A stretch of 64,000 nucleotides of DNA from Candidatus Alistipes avicola (GTDB lineage: Bacteria > Bacteroidota > Bacteroidia > Bacteroidales > Rikenellaceae). This document shows, one piece after another, positions 45,174 to 53,886 of the stretch; position 1 is the first letter of the stretch; each line of letters starts with the position of its first letter. The notes below the pieces were generated by a model. That model was given only the letters and a program-made list of their open reading frames with translations. It did no database searches and was not told the origin of the DNA. Location of the stretch: assembly GCA_019118565.1 (NCBI GenBank), contig DWYR01000008.1, positions 124,001-188,000 on the forward strand. The letters run 5' to 3'. Both the position numbers and the translations under genes were made by a program.

Positions 45174-46129
45174 GCCTTGTTGGCTTTCTTGTTCCACAAA
45201 TGAACGGTTACACCGATGTGAATATTGAGCAGATTAAGACGGAATCTCATTTTGGAGGCTGTCCGAGTTCCGATTATGTTCCCGGCTTCGTCCTTTTGTT
45301 TGATTTTCGAGTACTCCAAGCCGCCTAACCCGAATGAAATCGTACTGCAAACATTGGGAAGGATATATACGGCCATGCCCGGATTGAATCCCAAAGAAAG
45401 TTGTGTCTGGTCGCCATTGACGGCTTTGATCCGATCACCGGTTTGGTAGGAGAAGTTGGTCGAACCGCTTTTCATCGAAAGATCTACCTCACTGAAGAAA
45501 GCGAAGGTCCCTTTGTTATCGAGACCGGCGTAGGATCTGAAAAAGAGTCCTACCGAGAGGGCGTTGCTTTTTAGATGTATATTGTTGAATGCCAGATTTA
45601 TGTCATTTGTTTCTCCCAGGTTGATATTGGCGGATCCCAATGATCCGGAGAGATTCGTGTATCCGAATCGTACGCCCGCACACATGTTATCCTTGAAAAA
45701 GTAACCGACCGATGGATTTATCGTGAAGATACTTCCGTTCAAATTGAGGTTGTCCAGGATAAGCATGAAGTCCGTGTCATCGCTCGATAGCGTACCGTAG
45801 GATACCGTCAGGCCCAGGGCGACTTCGCCTGCATACGCGAATTTTAATTTATTGATTTCTCGATCCATTCGTCGGCGCATTGGGAGAAACCGTTGTTTTT
45901 TAGGGCGGTTCTGATTTTTTTGCAGGGAGTCGATCGTTGGGGTATCCGCAAATTCCGGATATAGGGTAGGTTTCGGGAGCGATGAATAGCCGGAATCGGA
46001 GACCTGGGTCCCGACCAAGAGCGAATCGAGCTCGGTGACAGGGAACTGTTCCGTTCTGAGCGGTTCCTGTGCTCTAAGCATGGAGATCGCGGCAGTAGCT
46101 GTCAGCAGGGAAAATAGGAGTCGTTTCAT
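45170..46129 (-). CDS. Outer-membrane beta-barrel-like protein, paralogue 2
   Basis: A 319-residue protein with a signal peptide (ending near SMLRA|Q). A low-complexity linker (about 25-85) ends in basic residues (PMRRRMDREINKLK). The remaining ~230 residues form alternating beta strands (GEVALGLTVSYGT, FTINPSVGYFFKDNMCAGVRF, LNIHIGVTVHLW). It is clearly paralogous to the preceding gene: both share the TD-x-N-x-DG-x-F-x-I-P-Y-DNM-GRF pattern and an INLG segment. It overlaps the next gene by 4 bp. It probably forms a small barrel in the outer membrane; function unknown. Confidence 0.65.
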   Translation of the reverse strand: MKRLLFSLLTATAAISMLRAQEPLRTEQFPVTELDSLLVGTQVSDSGYSSLPKPTLYPEFADTPTIDSLQKNQNRPKKQRFLPMRRRMDREINKLKFAYAGEVALGLTVSYGTLSSDDTDFMLILDNLNLNGSIFTINPSVGYFFKDNMCAGVRFGYTNLSGSLGSANINLGETNDINLAFNNIHLKSNALSVGLFFRSYAGLDNKGTFAFFSEVDLSMKSGSTNFSYQTGDRIKAVNGDQTQLSLGFNPGMAVYILPNVCSTISFGLGGLEYSKIKQKDEAGNIIGTRTASKMRFRLNLLNIHIGVTVHLWNKKANKA

Positions 46130-46142
46130 CGTATTTGTCGGG

Positions 46143-47012
46143 TTATAGATAGAATGATACGCCTAATCCGATTGAGAAAATGTTGATCTTGAAATTCATC
46201 ATGCTTGTCGAACGCTCGCCGACCGTGACTTGGTTATGAACTTGTCGTGTCCGGTTATAGGTGATACCCATGACACCGACGTTCACTTCGAAGGCCAAGT
46301 TGTTTGTTGCGAAAGCAACCAGTCCGGGGGATATGCCCAATGAGAAGGTGAAACTCTTTTGGAAAGTTCCTCTGATTGGGTAATCCATGGCGAATTCGGC
46401 CTGACCTCCGCCCAGAGCCAACTGCATTTCGTTGAATAGAGCGAATCTTTTGCTTTGTCCGAGGGGGATGTATTGCCTCCAGATAAGTCCGAATGAATAA
46501 TTGTGCTGTAGTGCGTAGTAATATTCCAGGTTTAGGTTGATGCCGGTCTCTTGGTCTCCCAGATTGATGTCGGCCCCCTTGACGCGAAGCATTGAACGGG
46601 AGTAGTTGAATCGCCCCCCGATGGCCATGTTGTCCCGGATGGCATAGGCAATCAACGGACTGATCTTGAATGTATATCCGTCCGAATTTATATCGTTGAT
46701 TACCAGGAATGTGTAGTCTGTATTGGTATGCGTCGAATAGGAGGCCGAGATACCTCCAATCCATTGTCCTTTGGGTACGAATCGGTTAGACAGAGACGAC
46801 AGACCCCTCGATAATCGAGGATCGGGCCGATGTTCTGTTTCGGGCGATTCTTGAGTTTTAAGGCTTGTATGGGCAGACACCGATGAGTCGGATGCCGGAG
46901 GGGACAGATGTGTTTGTGCGGATGAATCGACCGCGGGCCGAGTTTGGGCCTGCGATCGATCCATTGCGCAACAGATGCTGAGCGTCGTTAGAATAGCGAG
47001 AAAAAAACGCAT
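46143..47012 (-). CDS. Outer-membrane beta-barrel-like protein, paralogue 1
   Basis: A 289-residue protein with a signal peptide (SQA|Q) and a Ser/Thr/Pro-rich linker (about 24-72). A beta-barrel-like region follows, with strands such as WIGGISASYSTHTNTDY, FKISPLIAYAIRDNMAIGGRF and KINIFSIGLGVSFYL; the final residues are aromatic-rich as in many outer-membrane barrels. It shares the same strand order with the 319-residue neighbour. It lies between the DUF4493-PCMD lipoprotein gene and its paralogue, with gaps of 5 and 13 bp. Confidence 0.65.
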   Translation of the reverse strand: MRFFLAILTTLSICCAMDRSQAQTRPAVDSSAQTHLSPPASDSSVSAHTSLKTQESPETEHRPDPRLSRGLSSLSNRFVPKGQWIGGISASYSTHTNTDYTFLVINDINSDGYTFKISPLIAYAIRDNMAIGGRFNYSRSMLRVKGADINLGDQETGINLNLEYYYALQHNYSFGLIWRQYIPLGQSKRFALFNEMQLALGGGQAEFAMDYPIRGTFQKSFTFSLGISPGLVAFATNNLAFEVNVGVMGITYNRTRQVHNQVTVGERSTSMMNFKINIFSIGLGVSFYL

Positions 47013-47017
47013 TGGTA

Positions 47018-49102
47018 TTAATATACGAATTCGATGTCGTCGAGATACATTTTACTGTCGGTGCTGCCTTCCATGTAATCGCCTCGATAGCTGGACGATG
47101 CGGTAATCATCAGGTAGTTGGGCATTTCATCGCTGCGATAGGTGATTGGCAACGTGATCTCGGTCCACTCGTTGACCGTAGTTTCCTGGATCCAGTCACC
47201 GTAACCGTAGATCGGACCTTCGGGGAGCGACTCATCCGAGGGATTGAAGAAGGTGCTTTGGTCGTAAGTATCCACCTTGTGGTAAGAACTCCACTTACCC
47301 ATGCAGATGAACAGACGAGCCTTGTCGTTCGAGCCGACTGTTCCCTTGTACCAGAATTTGATCGCTTTCGGACGGGCGTTGAACGTGAAGGGACGCCCCA
47401 TGTAAACGTCTCCGTATTTGATGTTGTGGACACCTCCGAATGTTCCGACGAAGATGTTGCCGGCAGCGATTTGTCCCAGGAAGCTCTTGGTTTCGAGCAG
47501 AGCGGCCTGGGTTCCTTTCGATCCGGGACGGACATCGCTGGTTGGCGAGGTGATGATCATACCGCCCGATTTAGCAGCCGGGTTGCCCGATCCCCAGAAT
47601 CCCATGTAGGCCGTACCGGTACCGGTGCTGTTGCCGATTTCGCCTTCCGGACAGGGATAATAGGTGCTATTGAAGTAGGTCCATGTTTCGAAGTCTCCGT
47701 TGGGGATCTGGACTCCTGCGTCCGTCGACATACTCCGTACGGTCCCCTGCTCGGCATCGTTGATGAGCAGCTGGTACTCGTAATCGCGTCCTGCGGCGAA
47801 GTCGGTGGCTTGAGCCGTATAGGTGAAGTTTTCTCCGACTGCGGCCGTGGCGGTTTTCCACTCACCGAACTCTGTCTCTCCGGTCAGGCGTTCCCGATAA
47901 CGTACCTTCACGTTCGAGATCGACGGGTCGGTCATGATGACCTGGAAGTTGGCCGTATTGAGCCATAAATCATAATTGCTCAGATCGGTCAGGCCGGTTA
48001 CGGCGATATGAGCGGTTCCCGTGCCTTCGGTGTCTGTTACATCGGTCATGGTGAAGACGATGTCATGGATTCCTCCCTGGAATTTCGCAAAGAAAGCATC
48101 TTCCAGAGTTAAGGTGCCGTTATTTTCGTCCTGAGGCGTATAGCTGATGCCATTGGCGGCTGCATCCGGCGAGACGGATCCGTTTTCCATGACCGTATAG
48201 TTTTGTTCTCCGTCCTGAATTCTGATACCGCCGAGAGCTTGTACGGACGATACATTGAACGAGATCGGAGTTGCATTGTAGCCGATCACCGAGTTCATGT
48301 CCACACCGTTTCCTTTGATCGAGGGTTGGGGACTGAAGATAAACGGGTCTTCATGAATCTCTCCGTTCTCCTCAACCTGTACCGTAATACCCAGGTATCC
48401 GTCGGGAGTCTTCGAATATTTGAATTTCAGCGTGTGGAGGGTTCCCTTTTCCGGATTCGGGATAAATCCCGTCTTCGATACTTCGCCTAATTGCGTGCTG
48501 GATCCGTAGAAACCCCAACTCAGGTTGCTGACTCCTTCTGGCAACAGGAAGTAGCCCGTTCCGTCTTCCGTATAGGAGAGGGTCGGGACGGAGTTGTTCT
48601 CCGCCTCAGCTTTCGAGAAGTTGTCGCTGGCGCTGACGAAAGTCTTGAATCCGAGATCCATCTTGTCCAGAATTGTCTGGTCGAAAACGACCTGCACGCC
48701 GACATTGGTGATTTTACAAACCACCTCGTCGATCACAACGTCTTTCGGGATGATATTTACGTCCAACTCGCCGTAATAGCTTTTGTTGGTGAATGTAGCA
48801 GCGCTCTGATCGCCTGCTTCAACCTTGATGCGGTATTGTCCGGCAACCAGGTAGAAGTCTCCGGGGGCATCCGTAGCCGGCTGGTACTTGCGGATGAGTT
48901 TTTCCTCGCCTCCTTCGATCTTGTATACACGCATTGTACTGTGGTCGAGTGCGTTGTATTCTGCACGCGAGTTACCGATGCTCAGACTCAAACGGAGTCT
49001 TCCCATTTGATCGCCCGATGTTTCGTCCACGCTGCTCGTGGTGCAGGCGCTCAGCGAGACTATCCCCGCTAACAGGGTTATATATTTTAAGATATTTTTC
49101 AT
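47018..49102 (-). CDS. DUF4493-PCMD surface lipoprotein
   Basis: A 694-residue lipoprotein (lipobox GIVSLSAC). An N-terminal DUF4493-like domain (about 33-260) shows GRLRLSLSIGNSRAE, FYLVAGQYRIKVEAGD and YYGELDVNI. A middle beta-rich region follows, then a C-terminal PCMD jelly-roll domain from NGDFETWTYFNSTYYPC to KMYLDDIEFVY. It combines the domain types found separately in its neighbours. DUF4493 occurs mainly in Bacteroidales surface proteins; adhesion or glycan binding is inferred, not shown. Confidence 0.75.
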   Translation of the reverse strand: MKNILKYITLLAGIVSLSACTTSSVDETSGDQMGRLRLSLSIGNSRAEYNALDHSTMRVYKIEGGEEKLIRKYQPATDAPGDFYLVAGQYRIKVEAGDQSAATFTNKSYYGELDVNIIPKDVVIDEVVCKITNVGVQVVFDQTILDKMDLGFKTFVSASDNFSKAEAENNSVPTLSYTEDGTGYFLLPEGVSNLSWGFYGSSTQLGEVSKTGFIPNPEKGTLHTLKFKYSKTPDGYLGITVQVEENGEIHEDPFIFSPQPSIKGNGVDMNSVIGYNATPISFNVSSVQALGGIRIQDGEQNYTVMENGSVSPDAAANGISYTPQDENNGTLTLEDAFFAKFQGGIHDIVFTMTDVTDTEGTGTAHIAVTGLTDLSNYDLWLNTANFQVIMTDPSISNVKVRYRERLTGETEFGEWKTATAAVGENFTYTAQATDFAAGRDYEYQLLINDAEQGTVRSMSTDAGVQIPNGDFETWTYFNSTYYPCPEGEIGNSTGTGTAYMGFWGSGNPAAKSGGMIITSPTSDVRPGSKGTQAALLETKSFLGQIAAGNIFVGTFGGVHNIKYGDVYMGRPFTFNARPKAIKFWYKGTVGSNDKARLFICMGKWSSYHKVDTYDQSTFFNPSDESLPEGPIYGYGDWIQETTVNEWTEITLPITYRSDEMPNYLMITASSSYRGDYMEGSTDSKMYLDDIEFVY

Positions 49103-49117
49103 GGTCTGTTCAAGGGT

Positions 49118-50911
49118 TTATTCGTGATTCGGATTGACGTAGAGCATGATGGATTTTACCGTCGTGCCCGATGCATCGGATATGCTGAGTTCGAAATCGG
49201 TATTGCCGGGGGCGACACCGTACAACGCGGGCATGAAGTTCGTAATGTCGATCTTCAGCGAAGTGGCTCCGGATACTTCGTCTTTGGTCGGGAATCCGAG
49301 CCCTTTCAAAGCCGTATTCATTTCATCGCTGGCCGGATTGATCAGATCCATCTCCTCGGCCAGATTGAGCTCAGTCAACACATCGCCAGTCAGCATATCG
49401 CTCTTGATACGTACCGTCAAGCCGGTGATGCCTGTTTCCGAAGCGATGTCGATGATAACGGGCAGCCCTGCGTCGGTTACTTCATGACGAATGCCGAAAT
49501 CGGTCGTACCTCCTTTACCATCGCTCCAAATGACACTCGGCCCCTCGTCCGAACCGCCGCCCGTATGGGATACGATGATGGTCAGCGTCGTATAGGATCG
49601 CCGTCCTTCGGAATCCACAGCGATAAATTTTGCCGTATGGGTTCCTGTATAGTCGTACAGTCCTTTCATTCCCGCATATTTGGCCGTGATTTCGAGGTCG
49701 GATCCATTTTGGCTGACGAAACAGTATGCTTCGGCCGGATTTGCCTCGGGCCAAAGGGAGATTCGATTGTCGGTGAAGCCGGCTGCCTGCAAGGCAGATA
49801 GGAACTGTGCGTTGTCCGAATCGAAGATCACGTCGAGCGAAGAGACGGTCGAGCCGCTGTACGGTGTGAAGACCGCCATGATGTGGTCCGTACATTGATC
49901 GATGTTGAAGTTGAAGATTGCATCGCTGATCAGGAACGGATCCTCCACTTTGTGGTTGCCTCCCAATGAGAGTACCGGCGCGTTTTCATCCGAGACCTCT
50001 TCGTCGGGAATTTCCTCTTCCCCGTAACTATAGAGCGAAGACATAACATCCACGTCGATTTTTTCGTCGTAGACCCAGGTTTCTACCGTAATCTGTAACT
50101 GCACGTTCCCGTCGCTGGCGTGGAGAATCTTGATGCCGATCTTGCGCCATTGTCCCGCTTTTACGTTTTGCAACTCCTGGGTCCAGGTGATGGGAACATA
50201 GGAGGGTTCCTGCCCTTCGCCCGCTTTGTTGTAGGAGCCCGAAAGGACGATCTTGATGGTGTTGTTGCTCGATTGAGCCTTGAAGAATCCGGCACGGGCA
50301 TCCTCACGACCGAATACGAGCGAGTGATTGCCCAGTGAAAGTGTTGTGGTGAGTTGTTGTTCCGAATCGTCCGGTTTGAAGAGAGCATTCAGATCGGCCG
50401 ACAGTTCGACGGTGGTCTTGATATTGGCCAGACGACAGATTAGATTGCTGACATCCGTCTGCATCTTTTTGATGACATTGACGGTTACCTCTCCGTAATA
50501 GGTCGGGGTTTCCCACTCGGCATCGGGCATTGTGGCGTAGTTGGGCGATTCGGCCGTTACGGTATAGGTGTCCTGAGGCAATTCGAGACGTCCGAGCGAT
50601 TTGATCTCTTCGTATGTATAGCTGCCCACCTCCTCTTTGGACGAGTTGAAGATTTTGACGAGGTAGTCTCCGGGAGCTTCGCTCGTGGCGTGTATCGTAT
50701 TGTGGGGAAAGATGTTTTGGCTGAGATCACCGTCGTCTTTCGAAGTCTCCTGGTCATTGGTTACGGTCAGATCCCATTTTTCGAAAGAGAGGTATCCGGT
50801 CTCTTGGCCGGATTGTCCCTGGGGATTATCCAAGTCGAGTCCGTCTCGACCACAACTTACCGTTGCCAGTACGATGGCGAACAGGAACGATATTTTGGCG
50901 AAAGTCTTCAT
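49118..50911 (-). CDS. DUF4493 surface lipoprotein
   Basis: A 597-residue lipoprotein (lipobox VLATVSC). The DUF4493 domain occupies about residues 38-280, with GDYLVKIFNSSKEEVG, LELPQDTYTVTAES, YYGEVTVNVIKKMQTDV and LICRLANIKTTV. After an acidic linker (EEEIPDEEVSDE) come two or three Ig/cadherin-like repeats (PVLSLGGNHKVEDPF ..., YTGTHTAKFIAVDSEGRR). No catalytic motif is seen. It is the third gene of the seven-gene operon, separated by 15-27 bp from its neighbours. Confidence 0.72.
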   Translation of the reverse strand: MKTFAKISFLFAIVLATVSCGRDGLDLDNPQGQSGQETGYLSFEKWDLTVTNDQETSKDDGDLSQNIFPHNTIHATSEAPGDYLVKIFNSSKEEVGSYTYEEIKSLGRLELPQDTYTVTAESPNYATMPDAEWETPTYYGEVTVNVIKKMQTDVSNLICRLANIKTTVELSADLNALFKPDDSEQQLTTTLSLGNHSLVFGREDARAGFFKAQSSNNTIKIVLSGSYNKAGEGQEPSYVPITWTQELQNVKAGQWRKIGIKILHASDGNVQLQITVETWVYDEKIDVDVMSSLYSYGEEEIPDEEVSDENAPVLSLGGNHKVEDPFLISDAIFNFNIDQCTDHIMAVFTPYSGSTVSSLDVIFDSDNAQFLSALQAAGFTDNRISLWPEANPAEAYCFVSQNGSDLEITAKYAGMKGLYDYTGTHTAKFIAVDSEGRRSYTTLTIIVSHTGGGSDEGPSVIWSDGKGGTTDFGIRHEVTDAGLPVIIDIASETGITGLTVRIKSDMLTGDVLTELNLAEEMDLINPASDEMNTALKGLGFPTKDEVSGATSLKIDITNFMPALYGVAPGNTDFELSISDASGTTVKSIMLYVNPNHE

Positions 50912-50938
50912 AAAATGAATTTTTCAGAGGTTACACAA

Positions 50939-51706
50939 TTAAGCTTCCGGATTGATCTCGATCTCTTCGAGCTCGATCGGGGTGAGAGTATCGTCCAGTC
51001 GAATGTCGATGCTTCCCTGTCCAACTTGCGAGGCATCCACTTCGATCTTGTGCCAGGTACGGGCGACTGTCGAACCGATTTCATGTTCAGGGAATTGAAC
51101 TTCCACGCCGTTCTGCGATTTGGTAGCGGTCCCCGACAGAAATAGTTTACTCTCCGCCTTGACGAAGATCATGGCGGACGATGCATTTGCGAACTTGAAT
51201 TCATTGCCCGATTCGGTGCGGACGATGAATTCGGCATCGGTGTAATACTTGTTGAACATTTCGCTGCACGAGAGACTAATGACCGAATTGACCAGCGAGG
51301 CGGTGATATTTTGTTGGATGGTCTGGCGGGCCAGAACCGTGAACTCCTGCGTGCCTTCGTAGCAATAGGCGGTCACTCCCTCTTGCGAAGGATCTCCATA
51401 GCGGATCGTGGCCGTATAGTCTCCGCTGGCCATATAGGGTTTGTCATAGGTGTGGAATTTTTCGTATTCGGCCGAGAAACTTTCGGTTTCCGTGCCCGGT
51501 TTTCCTTTAAGGAGGAGCCAGAAATCGCCTGCATCCGGAATAACCGTTTCCGGCAGGTTTGTTGTTGCTCTGGTTTCGATCATGAGCGAAATGGTCGGTG
51601 CGAATTCTACTGTACCAAAACCTGTCTCCGTCGTCGTATTCTCCTCTTTCGAGCAGCCGATCGACAGGATCAGCATCGCCATGGGTAACAGCAAATACTT
51701 TTTCAT
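50939..51706 (-). CDS. Short DUF4493 lipoprotein
   Basis: A 255-residue lipoprotein (lipobox LILSIGC) that is essentially a single DUF4493 domain. It has an opening strand TVEFAPTISLMIETRATT with the TRA signature, GDFWLLLKG, MASGDYTATIRYGDP, YEGTQEFTVLA and SLVNSVISLSCSEMFNKYY. It corresponds to the N-terminal domains of the two following genes without their C-terminal modules. It is the second gene of the operon. Confidence 0.72.
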   Translation of the reverse strand: MKKYLLLPMAMLILSIGCSKEENTTTETGFGTVEFAPTISLMIETRATTNLPETVIPDAGDFWLLLKGKPGTETESFSAEYEKFHTYDKPYMASGDYTATIRYGDPSQEGVTAYCYEGTQEFTVLARQTIQQNITASLVNSVISLSCSEMFNKYYTDAEFIVRTESGNEFKFANASSAMIFVKAESKLFLSGTATKSQNGVEVQFPEHEIGSTVARTWHKIEVDASQVGQGSIDIRLDDTLTPIELEEIEINPEA

Positions 51707-51734
51707 GAGGGTATTTTTTTGATTTTTACTATGT

Positions 51735-53570
51735 TTATTTTATGATGGTTACACGAATGTTATCTACGTGGCAGTAAACCGAAACACTCGTTGTTGCCCA
51801 GATCTTGTCGCGGTTGGAGTAAATCTGCCATGTCAGGCGAGAATTCTCGTTGCATCCATCCACCCGCAGGTTTTGCATCTTGTCCGGCAGGTTCGCGGCA
51901 TCGGAGAGTTCGCTTGCTCTTTGGTCCTTCAGAGAGACGAAGTCCAACGCCCGACCCGAATCGATCGCAGAGCCGCTGTTGTCATCCGTGCGTCCGAAAG
52001 TATAGGTGGCATAGCTGTTGGCTTGATCCGAAGACCATACCTTTTTCGAATAGCCTGTATCGAATGATACGTTGACCGATACGTTTGCTCCCGGTTTGAG
52101 CGGCAATGGACGGGTGTCGATACGGCCGTGAACACGCGAATCGGTAAGTCCTGAGTGGGTGGCGATGTAACAGTTCGCCTTGATGCAGGTGTTGGCAACC
52201 GTGCCGCCTCGGGCTGCATTCCAGTTGTCGAGTCCCCAGTCGGTCAGGATTGTACCGCCGGATTCGCCGACTCCTCCATCTTCGTTTTCGGTATGGTACT
52301 CCCCGATTGCGGAGAAGTCTTCAAAAAGGAGGTAGGGGGCAATCAGTCCTACTGCCGTTCTCTCTTCGCCCGTGTAAGCCACGGTCGTTTCGCCTTTCAC
52401 GCCGGTTGCACTCTCCGATTCATAGATGATAGTGAGCGGGGTTGTCTTCAAGAGTTCTCCGTAGAGATCTGCATAGAAGGCGATGGATTTTACCGGAGTA
52501 TCTTTGGTAAAGGTCTTTGAGGTGCTTCCGTCGCGGAAAGTCATCCCCTCCGGAGCCTGGACTTCGAATTGTGTCGGTTCTTCGCCCAGTTGCGAATAGT
52601 CGGCTATCGAAAAGTCGAGGTAGCTGACCGGCAACTCTTCGGGAATGGTCAGGGTAATCGGGGTGATGCGTCCGGCCTCCATTGTCTTATTGACCGAAAC
52701 GGTCAGCGTGTGCGACCGATACCCTTCGGGGGAGAAGGCTGTGAATGAGATCTCTCCGTTGATAGCGGTCGGATTGATAAAGGCCCAGGCATAGTTCTCC
52801 TCCTCTTCGGTCAGGGGCTCTTCCAGATTCAGGGTGATCGTGCGGCCTCCTTCGCTTAGGGTCATGGGTGCCGAGGGTGTGGCTGCGTCGAAAGAGACGT
52901 TGCCGACTACCTCGGTTGGAAAGTCGATTTGCAGTTTGGCAACAGGGACACCCCAGATATTGCGCCCGGCAGGGATCTCGATGCGGATCGCATGGCATTT
53001 GTGTCGGAAATGAAGTGTGTGATCAGGAAGTTGGGTCAGCATCTCGTCGCTTGATGCGAATGATTGAAGTGCCGGAGCTGTTACAGGGTCTGCGGCCATG
53101 ATGTCGTTTGTCCCGTCGTAGCGTCCCGATTGTTCAGCTGAAATATGGTAGGATACTTGGGTCCCGTTTGTGCTTTGGGGAAGAGGGTAGACTCCGGTGA
53201 ATGTGTATTCGCCATCGGGCATCGGCGTGGAAATGGTGGAGCTGAACACGCCGGCAGAAAACTCCGTCCGGAAATAAGCCAGGGAAAAAGTCTGGGCTTC
53301 GAGCGTATAGGAAGACCCTCCGTCTGCGCTAGCCCAGATAGCGATCCGGTCGTTGTCATCCCAATGAGTCGTCGCCCAATCGTTGTTGTCGATACTTGTA
53401 TGTGGAGCGATCGACGAGGAAGATACATCCGGATTACCGTCTCCGTTTTCGCACGATATTGCTACAAACAAGTCTTTTCCCGACGGGATGTTCGGGTCGG
53501 AATCGTTGTTTTTTGTACAAGCTGTCAGTAGTGTCAGCGCGAGCAGAATATACAGGTATTTCGTTGTCAT
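51735..53570 (-). CDS. Fimbrillin-like surface lipoprotein
   Basis: A 611-residue lipoprotein (lipobox LTLLTAC). The first ~320 residues have the fimbrillin (FimA/Mfa-like) pattern: TTHWDDNDRIAIWAS, GEYTFTGVYPLPQS, HTLHFRHKCHAIRIEI and NYAWAFINPTAINGEISF. The C-terminal ~200 residues form a separate jelly-roll-like domain starting near LFEDFSAIGEYHTE and ending in YCHVDNIRVTII. It is the first gene of the surface operon. The C-terminal domain is unusual for polymerising fimbrillins, suggesting an adhesin or tip-like protein and not a major pilin; this is inference. Confidence 0.72.
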   Translation of the reverse strand: MTTKYLYILLALTLLTACTKNNDSDPNIPSGKDLFVAISCENGDGNPDVSSSSIAPHTSIDNNDWATTHWDDNDRIAIWASADGGSSYTLEAQTFSLAYFRTEFSAGVFSSTISTPMPDGEYTFTGVYPLPQSTNGTQVSYHISAEQSGRYDGTNDIMAADPVTAPALQSFASSDEMLTQLPDHTLHFRHKCHAIRIEIPAGRNIWGVPVAKLQIDFPTEVVGNVSFDAATPSAPMTLSEGGRTITLNLEEPLTEEEENYAWAFINPTAINGEISFTAFSPEGYRSHTLTVSVNKTMEAGRITPITLTIPEELPVSYLDFSIADYSQLGEEPTQFEVQAPEGMTFRDGSTSKTFTKDTPVKSIAFYADLYGELLKTTPLTIIYESESATGVKGETTVAYTGEERTAVGLIAPYLLFEDFSAIGEYHTENEDGGVGESGGTILTDWGLDNWNAARGGTVANTCIKANCYIATHSGLTDSRVHGRIDTRPLPLKPGANVSVNVSFDTGYSKKVWSSDQANSYATYTFGRTDDNSGSAIDSGRALDFVSLKDQRASELSDAANLPDKMQNLRVDGCNENSRLTWQIYSNRDKIWATTSVSVYCHVDNIRVTIIK

Positions 53571-53599
53571 AATGAATGATTCGCGATTTCACTCATGGA

Positions 53600-53607
53600 C
53601 AAAAATA
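53600..53607 (-). promoter_or_regulatory. -7 box of the surface-lipoprotein operon
   Basis: The minus strand reads TATTTTTG at 53607-53600, 30 bp before the ATG at 53570. The upstream sequence is A/T-rich without a clear TTTG -33 box. The rest of 53608-53760 shows no gene. Confidence 0.55.
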
Positions 53608-53760
53608 GGCCGATTCCATTTATAATAAAAATAATTTCAACGAACCGGATATTTTTCACCATGAACCGGAGGTTTGTTCGCTTGAGAAGAGGTTTATAAA
53701 AAGGGGAAAAAGGAGAGCTTGAGTCTTGGTCGGAGGATATTTGCGCCTCCTGTGATCGAC

Positions 53761-53818
53761 GAGAGCAGAAAGAGAAAAAGCACCTCCATCGGGAGGTGCT
53801 TTTTCTCTTTCTGCTCTC
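53761..53818 (-). terminator. Terminator of the S9 peptidase gene
   Basis: A perfect 27-bp stem (53761-53787 with 53792-53818) with a four-base ATCG loop, containing A5/T5 tracts. It lies 68 bp beyond the peptidase stop codon and separates that gene from the surface operon. Confidence 0.9.
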
Positions 53819-53886
53819 CAACTGAAGAGCTTGTCTTTTTCAGAACTTCGGACGACTCAGTCGAGATGTGAAATTCCATTCGAGAT

